A stretch of DNA of 64,000 bases from Cycas panzhihuaensis (GCA_023213395.1 CM041465.1:52707741-52771740), one strand, 5' to 3'; counted from the stretch's first letter, positions 20,737 through 33,900 are shown. Notes: generated by a model not told the origin, from the sequence alone. Numbers and translations are program-made.

Positions 20737-23462
20737 TGGACGCGCGTCTATGGGATAACTAACTAACTAAATAGGTATAGTAAGAGTAGGTGACAATATG
20801 ATCAAGAAAGAGACCTATAAGTAGGGTAATTACCATAAAGGCGCCCGTCTTGTGGGAGCATGAGTTTGAGACACAGAATGGAATGACTACTAAAGGGTGA
20901 TCCCCCCACCACTTCAAACAAGAGGTGAGGAGGCGTACGATTAGCATGCGTTGACCTAAGGGAAGGATCCTCCCACCCTTGGATGGCCGGAAGGGGAAGG
21001 AGAGGAACCTTCGAGGGTTTCCCTAAAGCAGTGGGAAATAAAGAAGGACAGGCAAGCGGTTGGCCTATAGACGGGGTCACTTTGGTTATCCGGCGAAGCG
21101 GGGAACCAAAGGAAAGCAAGATGGATGACCCAAGAAGATAGGTCAAGGTATGCCTAAGCAAACTAACCAAACACACAAGTAATAGGAAGAGCAGGAAGCT
21201 TGCGTGGCAAAGGAAAAGAGGAAAGGCGAAAAGGAGTGGTCCCTATGACCTTTTCCTATGGGTAGAGAAGGTGCATGTAATGAAATAAATAAAGCATGAA
21301 CCAAAAGCAACGTTAAGTTTTCCTTTTGATTTCCAATGAGTTAATTACTACTTATGAAAAGGAATTCGAAAGGAAAGAGTAGTAGGGTGGAGTGAAGTGT
21401 GTACCCAGACCGGAGGCGTGCATGATGATGGACACTCTCGAGGGACACCAAAACTACTCCATGAGGTGCGGCGGATGCGAAGCATCACGGCGGATTGGAA
21501 TGAGGGGCTCTCTTACCATCCCTGAAAAAATACTAAAGTGCAAAACCAAGGAAAGAAATAAACCAAATACTAGTAACCAATGAAGCATAAAAGTATAACA
21601 TGCATAGGAGCACTTACTGGCAATGGAATGAGCACAAAATACCCTTTGCGCTCCCCAAGCACCTGCAAGCAATGGCAACCTCCCCCTTTCTAGAGAAAGG
21701 GTATTAACATGCAATGGCAGGATCCTAACAATACATGTCTATGTAATACAAATATAATCTTAAACACATATATATTAGCATCAACACAATGATGATAATA
21801 TGTAAAAGAGGACAACCAAAGCGAAAGGAAAAGTAACCAGTAAGCCTCAAAGTAGCCCACCTCCCGTAAGGAATAATCCTAACCTCTCCCCAAAAGCCAC
21901 AAGGCAGCAAGGCCAAGGCCAAGAAAGATGGCTGGAAATAGTAGCAAGGGAGTTGGAAGGAACCAAAGAAGACCTACAGCAGGCTGGGATGCTATGGAGA
22001 GCAAACCAGGATGCCAGGAAAAGAGTAAGGCAAAGAACAAGTGGTCGGGACTTATGTTAGTCACCCGGACCTAAGCCTAAGCCCTCAAACTAGTGCTGCA
22101 ACGTGTGACAGTGCTAATTTCAGTGGCTAAGGAAGGGCCAACAAACCCTTGTTTGGGTGCCAAGGACAGCACGAGGCAAGAGGGAAGGTTTGGGGGGCTT
22201 AAAGCCGCTTGAGGAGCATGGAAGGTGGTGCGGAATCCACCCAGCTCTCTCCCAAACCCTATGTCAACCCTCAGTACTGCTGTCTTGAGCAATAAACACA
22301 GGTGAGGAGGCACTATAATAGAGGTAACACAGTCTAATACAAAGAGGAAAATAACCCTCACAAAGACAAGCAAAGAAACAAGCAAGGTAGGGCATCAATA
22401 GCACAAGAGAAACAACTCAAACCAATGAATAACTGAGTGGAAGAGGAGAGGTGCTTGCCTCAGCCAAGGGCTGGTAAGGAGAGGTTGAGAAATCAGCCCA
22501 GAACTATAGTGTTACAGGTTTGGGACCCTACTAATGAAGTTGGGGAGAGAACACCCACACTTGGAACACTTGAAGGCTGCCCAGGGTAGGAATCTACTGA
22601 AATCTCTCCAAGGGGCCCTCTCCAAGGCGCGTGAGGGGCTAAGAAGATGTCCTAGCTGCACCGAAGGAGAGCTGGGCACTGGAGGAGAGATGCAGGTCCT
22701 GTAGTAGCAGTAGGGCAGCAGAGAAGAGTAGAGCACAGCGTGGTTTCCTTGAGGAGCAATCCAAAAAGTGAGCCAAAAGTCCTCAAAAATGAGTAAATGA
22801 TGACTTAAGTACCCAACCCAAACCCTAAAGCAAGCGATTAGGGCATGGCTAACAGCGAGTTAAGTCACGAGACACGTGGCAATTTTGCAATAAATGTGAA
22901 ATTACCATGGTGGATTTTAAAAAACAAGTTAGAACAGTCATACCGCCGGAAAATCTGTGGTACTGTGGATATTCTGATGGTACCGTGAAAATCTCAGCGG
23001 TATTCACCCAGAGGTAAAAACAGGCCCGGCCAGCCAGCCTAGGCTGTGGGCAGATGACAAAAAGGGCCAATAGGGGGCTGAGACACCTACCCGGGGGTAA
23101 ACAAGCTAACAAACGGGTCCAAAAGAGCAAAAATAGGGCTCAAACAGTGTGGCAAGTCAACCAAACAATGACGGGTCATTACACGGGCAGGGGTGGCACA
23201 AGCCAAGTGGATCTTGGAGCGAGGAGGGCAGAATGTGGGAAGTGGAGTGGCCACCAGGGTGCCACACTTGCTGGGAGTGTGCCCCTGCTATAGTCGTCAT
23301 AGGCTAAAATAAGTGTAGGCGAAGGCAAAGTCGTCTACAAGGCCACAAACATGCAGACATGCAAGCAAATACTCATCAAAAGAGAGTGATGATAAGGTGA
23401 GAAACATACCTACACTTACCTGACTCAGTGATTCTGTATCCATTCCCGGAAGCCGAGAAATA
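20737..23462 (-). repeat. 5' LTR of element A
   Basis: Homologous to 6605-9332 over its full 2726 bp. The hairpin at its transcribed start is at about 23443-23459: on the minus strand TTCTCGG-CTT-CCGGGAA, where one pair has become U-G and the next C-G. The terminal CA is TA here. Confidence 0.92.
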
Positions 23463-23531
23463 GGGGGAAAAGTCACACTACTAACCTGTCAAAATTTATC
23501 CTCCAAACCATTGTTGTCACATTACCTAACA
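23463..23531 (-). repeat. 5' LTR of element B, right piece
   Basis: Includes the GGGGG duplication (23463-23467), then CTAACCTGTCAAAATTT, matching 1930-1982, and ends CCTAACA before the AGATA duplication. Confidence 0.93.
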
Positions 23532-25152
23532 AGATATTCTTTCAATATTAGAAATACCATGTGAGCATCAACTTGATCAAATGCATATTTGCCATCACTA
23601 CTAGAAAGTTATTGGGCTTCCTAGCATCATAGCAAGGGATCTAAGTTGACCATAACAAAGTGAAATCCATTATGGAGATGCATCCTCTAAAGACCTAATG
23701 ATAGACCAAGTTATTTTTGGGTCACTTGGGATTCTTAAGATGCTTCTTAGTGGATTTTTCTATCAATGAAAAGTTGTTAACTAACCTACTAAAAAAGGGG
23801 ACCTCATTTGTTTAGTCCCCATAAGTTCAAGAAGTTTTTTAAGAGCTCAAATGGGTTCTCATTTTAGCCACTATGTTGGCCCTATTAGTATTTGATTTGC
23901 CTTTTATCCTCTACACATCTACAATTAAAGAGTCTCTAAGCACCATGCTTGCTTAAGAAGATGATTCTAAAACCGAAAGGGTTGTATATTTCATAAGTTA
24001 AACCCTTGTGATATCAAAAGTAAATTATCCACTGGTTGAGAAGGAATATTTGGCTTTAGTCTTTTCTATTAAGAAGCTTTGGTATTACCTTCTTAGTAAC
24101 GCCACCCACATTACCATCTAATCAGACCCACTACATTATCTCATGATGAGGTTCGATTTAACTAGAAGAATGGGTAAATGGGTCGTCCTCCTTTAGGAGT
24201 ATGACCTTAAGGTTATTAGTCATAAGTCTAAAAGGGGTATGGTAATGGCCAAGTATCTTACACATGCCCCACTCCCTAATTCTTCTAATGAGCTAATTAA
24301 TAACTCTTTACCATATAAAGCTATCCTTACCCTCTAATAGACTGAAGGATGGAGGTCAATTGATGATAAATGGTATGGCAACATTGTTAACTACTTTACC
24401 TAATAGAAATATCTAATGGATAATAGTAAAAAGGTGAAGTTATATATAAGATCCTCCAACCACTAGTACTTCCTCATTAAGGATGTGTTATATGAAAGAT
24501 TGTTTGATGGTGTCCTTCTTAGGTGTATCAATCCTGATTAAATAAACTAGGTCCTTTATGAATGCCATAATAGCATTTTTGGTGGCCACTTTGGGGGTCA
24601 GTTTATGGACCAAAGGATCTTTCATATAGGATTCTATTAGCCTACCTTGTTTAAGGATGCCCACACCTATGCACAACAATATCAAAGATGCCAAGAGTAC
24701 TCTAACATTATATACCAACTCTTTGAGGCATTGCATGCCATATTGTTGCCATGGCCATTTTCTCAATGGGGTCTTAACCTTGTAGGGGCTATAATCCCTT
24801 CATCCTTAGCCTAATATAAGTTTATTTTGATGGTAATAGAATATTTTATTGAATGGACTAAGGTAATCTCTCTTTCCTCTATGATAAACAAGGTGATTAC
24901 CACCTTTTTCTTCTAGTATATCATTTATAGATTGGGGTCCCTGATATTTTAATCATCAACAATAGGACCCTATTCTATAATAAGGAGATGGATGAGCTTT
25001 ATGAGAAGTTTAAGATTTCTCATAAAACTTTGTCTCCATACTACCCCTAGGCCAATAGTTAGATCAAGGCCTTCAATAAGACTTTAATCAATATCCTAAA
25101 AAAGACTATTGTATAATCTTAATGGGCTTGACACCTATAACTCTACCTAGTC
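23532..25152 (+). pseudogene. Decayed Tat-type pol, RT end to integrase (element G, piece 2)
   Basis: The frame continues from 1342: KYHVSINLIKCIF, KLLGFL, then RNase H blocks PFILYTSTIKESLS and VVYFIS (about 23895-24000), integrase zinc region ECHNSIFGGHFGGQ (about 24560-24600), and core ILIINNRTLFYNKEMDELYEKF (about 24945-25010) with NKTLINILKKT near 25075-25105. The catalytic Asp of ITDN is Asn. Stops are everywhere. It is lost at about 25152 where element E begins, in the sequence matching HLQLPSALW of A. Confidence 0.85.
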
Positions 25153-25169
25153 CTTGGATGATTTTCTCA

Positions 25170-25181
25170 TGGTATCAGAGC
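25170..25181 (+). other. Primer-binding site of element E (initiator Met tRNA)
   Basis: TGGTATCAGAGC, an exact match to the common plant tRNA-iMet site, directly after the LTR remnant ending TCTCA. Confidence 0.9.
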
Positions 25182-27228
25182 TTGCATGCACTCTAGTTTA
25201 AAGATTTTTGAGCAAATATTGACAAATGGAAGCCCATTCCCTCATAACAACACCTTGTTTTCACTTATTTCTTTAGTTTTCTTTTAGATATTGGTGCATA
25301 CTACTATTTTAACATGAAGTGTAGGCCTACTCTAGCATATATTAGCCTAATACATTTGATACTCAGTTTGTTTACAATCATATGTGGTCAAGGTTCCATT
25401 TTTGAGAAAATAATGGCGAGAAAAGCCTGTTTTCAAGCTATTTCAACCCTGGATTAGGATGAATCTATTTGTTGCAGATATATTTTTCTCTTTGGTGGTG
25501 ATCAAGCTTCATTATCAATCTGTAGGAGTCCATCTAAATGAGTTTCCTACAATTTCAAGTTTGTTTCTAGCTAGTTTGGCTCTCACAGCCTCCACTCATT
25601 CCACGGCATTTTCCCATTTATTTTGAGCTTGTTTTACTTCAAATTTACTTATGTTGGCTTCCTCCAACCTCTACATCTGCCACCTCCCAACCCCACCCCC
25701 ATTAGTCTCATATCAAATATCTAAAGATTTAAGTGCATTCTAAGCTTTAGTTTTACCCCACAGAGTGCATATCACTATGTGCAGGTAGTGCACCTCCACA
25801 AACTTTTGTTTTTTCATAAAAAATCTTCTTATTTTTCATTAAGCTTTAACTTTAATCATTGAAATTAAATTAGATTTAAGTTTTTCTAGGATTATAGGCT
25901 TTTAACCCCCTTGTTGGTCCTTTTGATCTCTCATATGACTATAATCCTCTTAAAAGGGGTAGACTTCAAAAGGCTTTATGTTATTTTATAATATTTTTAT
26001 ATAATCAAAAAGTTTATATTATATTTGATAATATTTCAGGTCCAAAAGGCCCCTAGCTCTATTAGTAGTTGGTCTTATACTCTTTGTAGGTGGCCAAGGG
26101 CTAATTTCTAAGGGGGCTTAAGCCCTTCTCTCTTAAGTTTTTCTCATAACATGGTACTTCCACTATTTTGGCCATAACTTTACAACTAGGTGTTTAATTT
26201 TTAAACCATTTAGACTATCAAAAAGAGGATTTAGATTTCTATAACTTAGGATTAGATTGAGCTAGATTTGAAGCTATTTTGTTGAAGCCATAAGCCACCA
26301 AAATAGAGCTTGGTGTTTAAGTATCTTCAAACTTTTCTCTCACTTTTTAAAGACTAAATTTAGCTTTTCATAAGTTCTTTTGCTATTTTAAGCTATTATT
26401 AATATTTATTCAACTATTTTATTCTATTTTTTAAGGCTAAAATAGTGCATGGTTTTGAGTTTTTATAAATGTTACTTTTGGAAGATTAAAGTGGATCTCT
26501 CTTGTGCAAACCCATTTAAGAGCACTCTAAGCCCTTCCTTCTTCATTAATTTCTTTCATTTCCATTTTATATTTTAGTTATTTTGTTAAAAAGGAACTTT
26601 TGTATGTAATAACTTACTTCATAAAATTAATATTATCACATTAAAAAAGATAACTCTTGAGTTAACCTCCTTATACTAGCCTTACAAGGAGAACAATTAG
26701 GACCTCTAAAGTTACCACCCTACACATGTCATTGGTGTACTCTAATTTGCTAAGGAAACCATTGGCTATAAGGTGTAATTAGTGATAAGTTGAGGTGGAA
26801 ACTTTTCTATTAGAGTTCAGAGACTAGGCTAGACTTGAAGGAGCTGAGTGCCTCAGTTAGTCAAGTTCTCATCGCTAAACTTGTCACTAAATATAAGTTT
26901 GATGCAGGTGGGAGAATAAATTGGGGGGGTCTTAGACCTTCATTACAGCCTATGTACTAAGGTATATAGAGTCTTGAGATCATATATTAGTATATAGAGT
27001 CCTTTGTTTACCACTTGTAGATAGGTACTACTAGATAGAATAGTAATCAAGAACTTTCTTAGAGACCCTTAAAACTTAGAATTCTAAATTAATAGCCCTT
27101 TAGGTAGATTAATTCATAATCACATAAAATATAAGGACATAAACCACAAAAAAAACATAGAAAAATGGTATAAAAAATGTTACTATCCAATACAATTAAA
27201 CTTAATTGTATAAATAATTTCATACCAT
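25182..27228 (+). other. Long AT-rich leader of element E
   Basis: About 2 kb between primer-binding site and gag with no recognisable protein, tRNA or LTR on either strand. It may be a long leader or hold a decayed insertion. Confidence 0.45.
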
Positions 27229-28100
27229 GGAAAAAATAAGTCAAAAATCTACTTATCATGAATAACTTTTGGGCTTATGTTAATAGAGACATACCCCTAC
27301 CTAGAACAACACAAGACCCTAAAAACCATAACACCTTAATTCCTCTTGATCTTATAGCCTTAACTAACTTTAAAGTTAAGGATAATGTTGCTTTATCCTT
27401 CCTCCACTTAGCAGTTAAAGACCAAGTAGATCAAAACATAGAAATAACCCAAACATTTCATGAGGCATGGACCATTCTTTATGCCCTTTATGAGAGAAAG
27501 AATGAATCTTGGTCTTTGACCCTTAAAGATCACTTGTTGGCCATCTCTTTTATAGGCATTATTACAAATCACTTAACTGAAGTAAAAACCATTAAGAACC
27601 ACCTTTAGATCATGACCTCATATCTAGCATCCTAAATATTTTACCCATAGAATATAATAAATTTGTCTCTAAACTTTATTATAATTATTCAAAAATAGAC
27701 TTCATCACCTTTGATGGCCTCTTTTTATGAGAAAAGAACATTCTTAATCAACTTGGGGTTACATCTACTTTTGACTTGACCCTTACCTTTACAACTTGTA
27801 ACTCAGAAAAAGGAAAGACTATATAAAGGATAACTTAGTAGCCAAGTCAGCTCCAAAACCTTGCTTAATAATTAGACTATCTCAACATCACTCAAGATCC
27901 ACATCAATAACTAACTTAGTAGAAACAAGAACTAGTTGTAACCTCCTCCAATCCAAGTCAATATCCACAGTAGCCCCAATAATAAACATAGCCTCAACTA
28001 TAAAAGAACTAATAGAGTAGACTAAATGTCACCTACCTTTACTATGTAATAATTGGACACCTTATCATTGAATGTAAGAGATGTCAAGTTGATTTACAAC
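27229..28100 (+). pseudogene. Element E gag
   Basis: An open piece 27258-27608 reads DVALSFLHLAVKDQ-like copia gag text: NVALSFLHLAVKDQVDQN, TFHEAWTILYALYERKNE, LLAISF. The reading continues broken to about 27830 (ILNILPIEYNKFVSKL). No clean zinc knuckle is visible. Confidence 0.65.
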
Positions 28101-28499
28101 TCTTATAAAATTAAGAGAGCAAATATTATAGGCCTAGCTTCTAACAAGATACCTTATATTATTAACTAATAACCCCATTTTATCAATAGAGAACACCCTC
28201 CCATGAACAAGTTAGTCCAAGCTACCAGCAATAAAGATGAAACTATTAATAAGGAGAACTATGGCCTCTATAAGAAGCCCTTTTTCCATAGCAAGGAGGC
28301 TCTATTTTGCAATAAGGAGCCTCTACTTTTAATAACGTGGCCCTATTCATAGTAAGGAGTCCCTTCCTATCCGTAAGGAGGGCTATCATTTTAATCATAA
28401 GGCCAATTCTACTAATATAATTAGAATCCAAGAACTACTCAAAGCTAAAGACCATAGAATAAGCAACGATTCCCTAATAGAAATTAAAGGAACTATAAG

Positions 28500-28960
28500 G
28501 AACAATTCCTCCTCTTATAACCTATTCTTTATAGCTCTTTCTTCCCAGCTTGATGACAATACATAGCTACTTAATTTAGGTATAACTAGATATATGATTA
28601 GATTAGAAAAGATGTTAGAAGAGACCTACTTAATAAACACCCAAGCAATCACATTTGATGATAATTTGACATATGATATGACCAAAATTGGTAGGGCTCT
28701 AATAACATTAAAAGATTCCAACATAAGGCACCATATCAACAATGTGTTTCATGTTCTAAGAATTAAAATGAACATGATCTCCATCAACCAAATGGATAAG
28801 TAAAATCTAGATGTCCTCTTTAGTCAAGATATTTATACCATTACAAAACATGTAACTAAAAAGCTTATGGCCATATGATATAAAGATACTAGTTTATATA
28901 GACTAGATGATATCCCCATTGCTATTACTCAATAAAATAAATCCTATTCAATGGCCCAAA
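28500..28960 (+). pseudogene. Element E protease and pre-integrase region
   Basis: The frame at about 28570-28800 reads LLNLGITRYMIRLEKM, a decayed match to the copia protease signature LDSGATSHM, then MTKIGRALITLKDSNIRH and NNVFHVLRIKMNMISINQMDK, the conserved end of copia proteases. The active-site Asp is Asn. Confidence 0.7.
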
Positions 28961-29944
28961 GTGATTAACTTGATAAGGTGAAAAGGTGTAATTATTGAAG
29001 AATCCCCTTATATCTAGGAACCAAGAGAATGTTCATATTTAAAAGAAAAGGCCACTCCAAATAGCTCCAAAGACTAATTATAACATCAATGCCTAGGTCA
29101 TTTAAATATACAAATCTTGAACCTTATATTTAAGCTTCAAATAGTACATGGTTTACTTAAAATCAAGAGATACAGTAGCATATGTGTGGCATGCCTAAAG
29201 GGAAAATAATAGAGAGAAAAATTTCCTTATAAAAATGTATGGAGAGACTCACAACCATTAGAGTTGGTCTACTCAGATATTTATGGGCCCATGTTAGTCT
29301 AATCACTCAATGAGAGCCTATATTTCATGACTTTCATAGATGACTTCTCAAGAAAAGTGTGGGTCTACTTCTATAGAAATAAGTACCAAGCCTTAGATAA
29401 ATTCAAAGAGTTCAAAGATACTATTGAGAATGAAAGTGGTATGGTAATTAAGACCCTCAGATCAGATAATAGTGGTGAGTATATCTCCAATCAATTCAAA
29501 AATGTTTATAAAGAACATAACATCCAATACCAATTTTGAGTACCTTGCACACCATAACAAAGTGATGTAGTCAAAAGGATGAATAAGATAATGGTGAACA
29601 AAGGAAAAGCCATGTTTAGTACTACCAATCTTGCCACCAAATTTTGGGCTAATGCCATAGCCACAATTATATACATAACTAATATAAGTTCTACAATTAT
29701 TGTTAGGAATATCACTCTTGAGGAAGCTTGATTAGGACACAAACCAACTATTATACATTTGAAGATTTTTGTATGTACAATATATAAACTTATTACAAAA
29801 GAGAATAGAAAGAAGCTTGATGATAAGAGCTTAGAATGCATATTCCTTGGCTATGTACTTGGCTATAAAGCCTACAAAGTACTTGATACTATTATAAACC
29901 AAGCCTGCACAACCAAGGATGTCATATTTATAAAGGACACATAG
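28961..29944 (+). pseudogene. Element E integrase
   Basis: Blocks: LVYSDIYGPM (first Asp, about 29265), FMTFIDDFSRKVWVYFYRNK, TLRSDNSGEYISNQF (second Asp, about 29455), then TKFWANAIATIIYITN and a C-terminal ECIFLGYVLGYKAYKVLD. Open pieces are 29327-29539 and 29759-29944. The end is cut by the F insertion at 29945. Confidence 0.85.
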
Positions 29945-30318
29945 TGTTAATGTGGAAATTAATTATTAATCCACTTAGTTAATGTTAATGCAGTTTAATT
30001 AAGCAAAAACATACAAAGCCAAAAGGTGTGACTTATTCGGAGGGTCACAACCCTAATCGAGTGACATCTCTTGGGAGAGTATAAATGCCTTGAGGCCTTA
30101 TGTATTCAACATCTAAGATAATTATATCAATCCATTGTGAAATAATCAAGTGTTCCATCAAGGATCCTTTTGTGGTGGGTTTTTTCTCAAAAGGGTTTTC
30201 CCACATAAATCCTGTATACTATGCATCTATTTTTTATATGTATATTTGTTTGGTTACTATGTATGGTAAAAGATTCTACAGTTGGAACCATTCATGTATG
30301 ATTTCATATTCCTAAACA
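29945..30318 (+). repeat. 5' LTR of element F
   Basis: Matches 35860-36218 (for example GAGTGACATCTCTTGGGAGAG and the GGTGGGTTTTTTC segment). Ends CCTAAACA. Confidence 0.9.
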
Positions 30319-30331
30319 TGGTATTAGAGCC
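30319..30331 (+). other. Primer-binding site of element F
   Basis: TGGTATTAGAGCC directly after the LTR; one C-to-T change from the tRNA-iMet complement. Confidence 0.85.
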
Positions 30332-31790
30332 ATAGGATCCTACATAGCTAAAGTTTGATGTTGAGCAAGGCAATGAGATCGTTAATTTCCATGTAACGCC
30401 ATCTAACCTAGGATGAGTCTTAAGGGTCCCTCAACCTCAAAAATATGCAAAAGTAGGCATAGTATATCAATGGTGGTTAAATCATTGAAGATTATTATTC
30501 AACATAGCGTAAGGATTATTGGAGTCAAATTCAGGTATGAAGACCACAATCGTGATTGGAGCTGGCTCGTTGGGGGCCATCCAAAGTAGGTTAAAGATCT
30601 ATTGCAGAGATTGATGCCTACAAAACATGCACTGATGGTGATTCAGTGATTTTAAAGATAGCCAAGTGTGTGTACATGTAAGTTCATTATATTCCTCACC
30701 AAAATACCTTAAAAATCGATAAAAATTGGGTCATTTTTAGTACTGCTTATTATCAAACCTTCTTATAGCACTGGTGGACATGATTAGAGCTTGTAATTGG
30801 CAGTTTTCTATCTAAATATAAGTGCTAGGTTGAGTTTATAGTAGTAGAAGGCTATTTTATTAAAGTTTTTTTTTTTTGCATTTATGAGAATATTAGAGAA
30901 TTATGTGCATAAATTAAGCTTAGAATAGTTATATTAAGGCTGGCTAGGTACTTGTTATTATGCTTAAGTATGTTTGAGAGTTGACTGGGCCATTTTTCTA
31001 TTGTTCTAGCTCCATTAAGTGCTGGCTAGGTAGAATTTATGGTGGCTACTTACTATTTGAGGCTGATTGGGCGCTCGTACACATTGGTTAACTTGTTTCT
31101 CTACTGTCTTAGCTTCCTCAAGTGTTGATTGGGTGCTTATGTACACTGGTTGAGCATGTTTTCATATTGACTAAGCATATTTGAAGGGCATTAGACTGTG
31201 TTTGGGTTGTATACTAGGTGTACGGGTGAGTGTAGACCTATTTTGTCCATTGATGGTATAGCCATAAACAATGCTAATTACAACTACTACATTTAACTAT
31301 TAGAGCCACCCTTTAAGCAAAAGGTCACACTTTTTAGAATATACCTTTTGGCATATTCCTATGAAAGAGATATTATAAAAAGTGACCCTTATACCATTGA
31401 TTTATCATATTTTTCCATAGTATGAACTAATTAAATCACTCTAGATCCCTCATGAGGCTATTTAGAGTGTTTTTGGTCTGTTAGAAACATGAATTAAGGA
31501 TATTTTTTATGATTTTTACTTGGATACCATGCACTATAGCCATGTAGAGCCATCCTTTGTTCTTGGAGCATCGTTTTGAGTGCCTTAAGGGTCATTTTTT
31601 ACCCCCTTGTAATGCATTTTAAGGCCATCTGTTTATGGTTAAGGAAGCATAAATAGTCAGTGGCTCATTTAACGTGGGTATAGTTAGTGTTAGGTGCCTT
31701 TGGAAGCATGCTCATGAGGAAAAGGAGAATACAAGGGTGTATTTTATCCTGTAAACATTAGTTTTGGTGTTGTTTAACCTATATTGAAGC
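30332..31790 (+). other. Leader of element F
   Basis: About 1.45 kb without recognised coding content. It contains loosely repeated GGCTGGCTAGGT / TTGAGTGGGT-like segments around 30940-31150 (TTGATTGGGTGCTTATGTACACTGG). Confidence 0.45.
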
Positions 31791-32640
31791 TTGTTTCTCC
31801 AGATGGACTACATTATGCCTAAAGTTATCTTTAATGGTAATAATTTTGGTGAGTGGAAGGCCAATATGGAACTTATTTTGATGGTGAATCAACTCTGGGG
31901 AATCACTAAAGTGAAAGTGGACATGATTCCATTAGACCATAAGGAGCGTATTCATCTTAAAGAGAAGCAATTTATGGTCGTGGGACTATTGAAACTGCCA
32001 CTAGCATCGGATCATAGAGCATTGGTTCACAAGCTTAATGAACTAGCATAGATATGGAGAAAGTTTTGTGATACATTTGAAAAGAAGCAGACGAATAGAC
32101 ATCTAGCACTGATGTTGGAATTTCTCAACTTACATGTGGAGGATGAGAATAATATCAACTCCTACCTTAACAAGATTACCAACTTGAAGAATAAGTTAGA
32201 GGAACCGAAGCTGAACTCGATCGATGATGTGTTTCTATTCATAATAATCATGTTAAAATTATTGACTGTATTCACCATATTCCTGACCATTTATTTAAGA
32301 GATGAAGTGATGGAAGTAGAGATAATTGATGGGATTAAAAACCTAATTCTAGTAGAAGATGCCAAGCTTAAACATCATGGTATGCTTAGAGGTTCAGGTT
32401 CAAGTCAGGCCTTAACTATGAAAACTTAGAGGAAGGAGGCCAGTAAGGAGGAGAAGATTATACAAAGGTCAGGAGAAGGTTCTCAAGATAAAAAGAAGTT
32501 TAATAAGAAATGTAATTATTATAAGAAAGATGATCACTATGAGAAGAACTATTGGTTCAAGTGTTGTGACAAGCACAAAGTCAACCAGGATGATAAAAGG
32601 AAGAATATTATTGCTCACTACATCCAAGTAAAATCCTTAT
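31791..32640 (+). pseudogene. Element F gag
   Basis: Open pieces 31791-32051 and 32112-32429. Reads MDYIMPKVIFNGNNFGEWKANM, KEKQFMVVGLLKLPL, a stop, then LEFLNLHVEDENNINSYLNK. The zinc knuckle near 32505-32550 reads CNYYKKDDHYEKNYW: two Cys of the CCHC box are Tyr, a single-base change each. Confidence 0.82.
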
Positions 32641-33050
32641 CATCTAAATCTGATCTGAGAGATTATTGGGTGCTTGACTCTAGAGTGTAAAAGTATATTT
32701 CTTACTAGAGGTGGAACTTTAATAAGATGACTTCAAATTAGAGTGGTGCTCAGATTATCCTTAATGATACTTGCATCTTACCGGTAGAAGGTATCGGCAA
32801 AGTTTCCATTGCAGGAGGTAAATTTATCAGAGTGTATTATGTATTGAAGATGCAGTTGAACATTCTTTTAGCTTAAGAGATCTACAAACAAGGTATGAAG
32901 GTAGAGCTCTATGATGAAAAATGCCTGATTAAGGATTCAAAATAGAACTTTGCTATCATAGCTACTAGAAAAGTCAAGGACAACTTCTGGGTGTTTGAAA
33001 TATTTCAGTCTAAGAAGAAGTCCTATGTCTTTATTGCCAATGCAGATGAC
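32641..33050 (+). pseudogene. Element F protease
   Basis: DYWVLDSRV at about 32660-32685 matches the copia protease signature W-LDSGA with Gly and Ala changed, followed by a stop and by GIGKVSIAGGKFI-like and YYVLKMQLNILL text. Confidence 0.72.
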
Positions 33051-33900
33051 ATGAGTAAGTTATGGCACAACTACCTAGGTCACCTTAATTATAGGAGTAT
33101 TACACTGTTGAAGAGGTTGAAAATGGTGAAAGGATTGTCATTGGTTACCTAATCAGATGATGTGTGTGAAGGGTGTATGTATGGCAAGCATCACCGCTAC
33201 CCTTTTGCTTGGAGAGCCAAGGAGAAGTAGGAGCTTATACATTTAGATCTAATGGGCCCTCTTCTTAACCCTTCGATATCTGGAGCTCATAATACCCTTG
33301 TATTTGTGGATGACTATAGTAGGAAGGCCTAGGTTTACTTTCTCAAGAACAAGTTAGATGTGTTTAATAACTTTTATGACTAGAAAGCGATGGTTGAAAA
33401 TGAATGTCATAAGAAAATAAAGTTGTTAAGAAGTGATAATGGCAAGGAATATGACAATAATGCATTCAATCAGTTCTTCCACGATCATGATATAAAGCAG
33501 GAATTTAAGGTCTCGTATATCCCATAATAGAATAAAGTTGCTAAAAGAAAGAATCATACCATGATGGAGATGGCAAGGCGTATGGTGCATGCTCAAAACC
33601 TGTCACTAAAATTTTGGGTAGAAGCTATGGCAATTGCTATTTATATTTTGAACCTGGTACTCACTCAAGTAATTTGTAGTATGACCCCTGAAGAAAAATG
33701 GACCAATCGTAAACCTATCATTAGCCATTTAAGAACATTTAGATGTATTGTATATGCCCACATCCAAGATAATACCTAAAAGAAGCTAGATTAGAAAATT
33801 CTGAAGTGTATATTCATGAGTGTTACACTGAGAATAAAGCCTACAAACTATGGTATCCATAGAGGGAAAAGATTATAGTTAGTTGGGATATAAAATTTAA
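33051..33900 (+). pseudogene. Element F integrase
   Basis: Pre-integrase LWHNYLGHLNYRSI and CEGCMYGKHHRYPF (zinc-binding Cys pair), then LIHLDLMGPL, FVDDYSRKA, LLRSDNGKEY and MMEMARRMVHAQNLSLKFWVEAM (open piece 33561-33779). First two catalytic Asp are present. Stops at Trp/Gln codons. Confidence 0.85.

Larger units (their letters stand above)
6605..23462 (-). mobile_element. Element A: 16.9 kb Tat-type Ty3/gypsy retrotransposon with antisense gene
   Basis: Paired LTRs of 2728 and 2726 bp flank an 11.4 kb interior. Read on the minus strand the order is LTR, PBS, gag, PR, RT, RNase H, IN, [antisense gene], second RNase H, polypurine tract, LTR. A second, archaeal-type RNase H and an extra ORF after integrase are known traits of the plant Tat lineage (Ogre, Retand, Grande and relatives). 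The 5-bp TSD is GGGGG. Every protein carries stops, including loss of catalytic residues in RT and the second RNase H, so this copy is dead though well preserved. Confidence 0.93.
1343..23531 (-). mobile_element. Element B: Tork/Tnt1-like Ty1/copia retrotransposon, split by element A
   Basis: Two LTRs of about 640 bp start TGTTGAGAAG; the right one ends CCTAACA and the left one CCTAATA. They flank a minus-strand gag-PR-IN-RT-RH unit of copia order. The right (5') LTR is split between 6604 and 23463 by element A; its two pieces sum to 639 bp, matching the intact 640 bp LTR. Five-base TSDs (AGATA) flank the whole. Without A the element is about 5.3 kb, a normal copia size. The reading frames contain several stops and shifts, so it is not intact. 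Confidence 0.93.

Noticed and set aside
30332-31790. Search for a host gene in the leader of F
   Set aside because: No exon-like ORF or known domain; its position between primer-binding site and gag explains it as leader.
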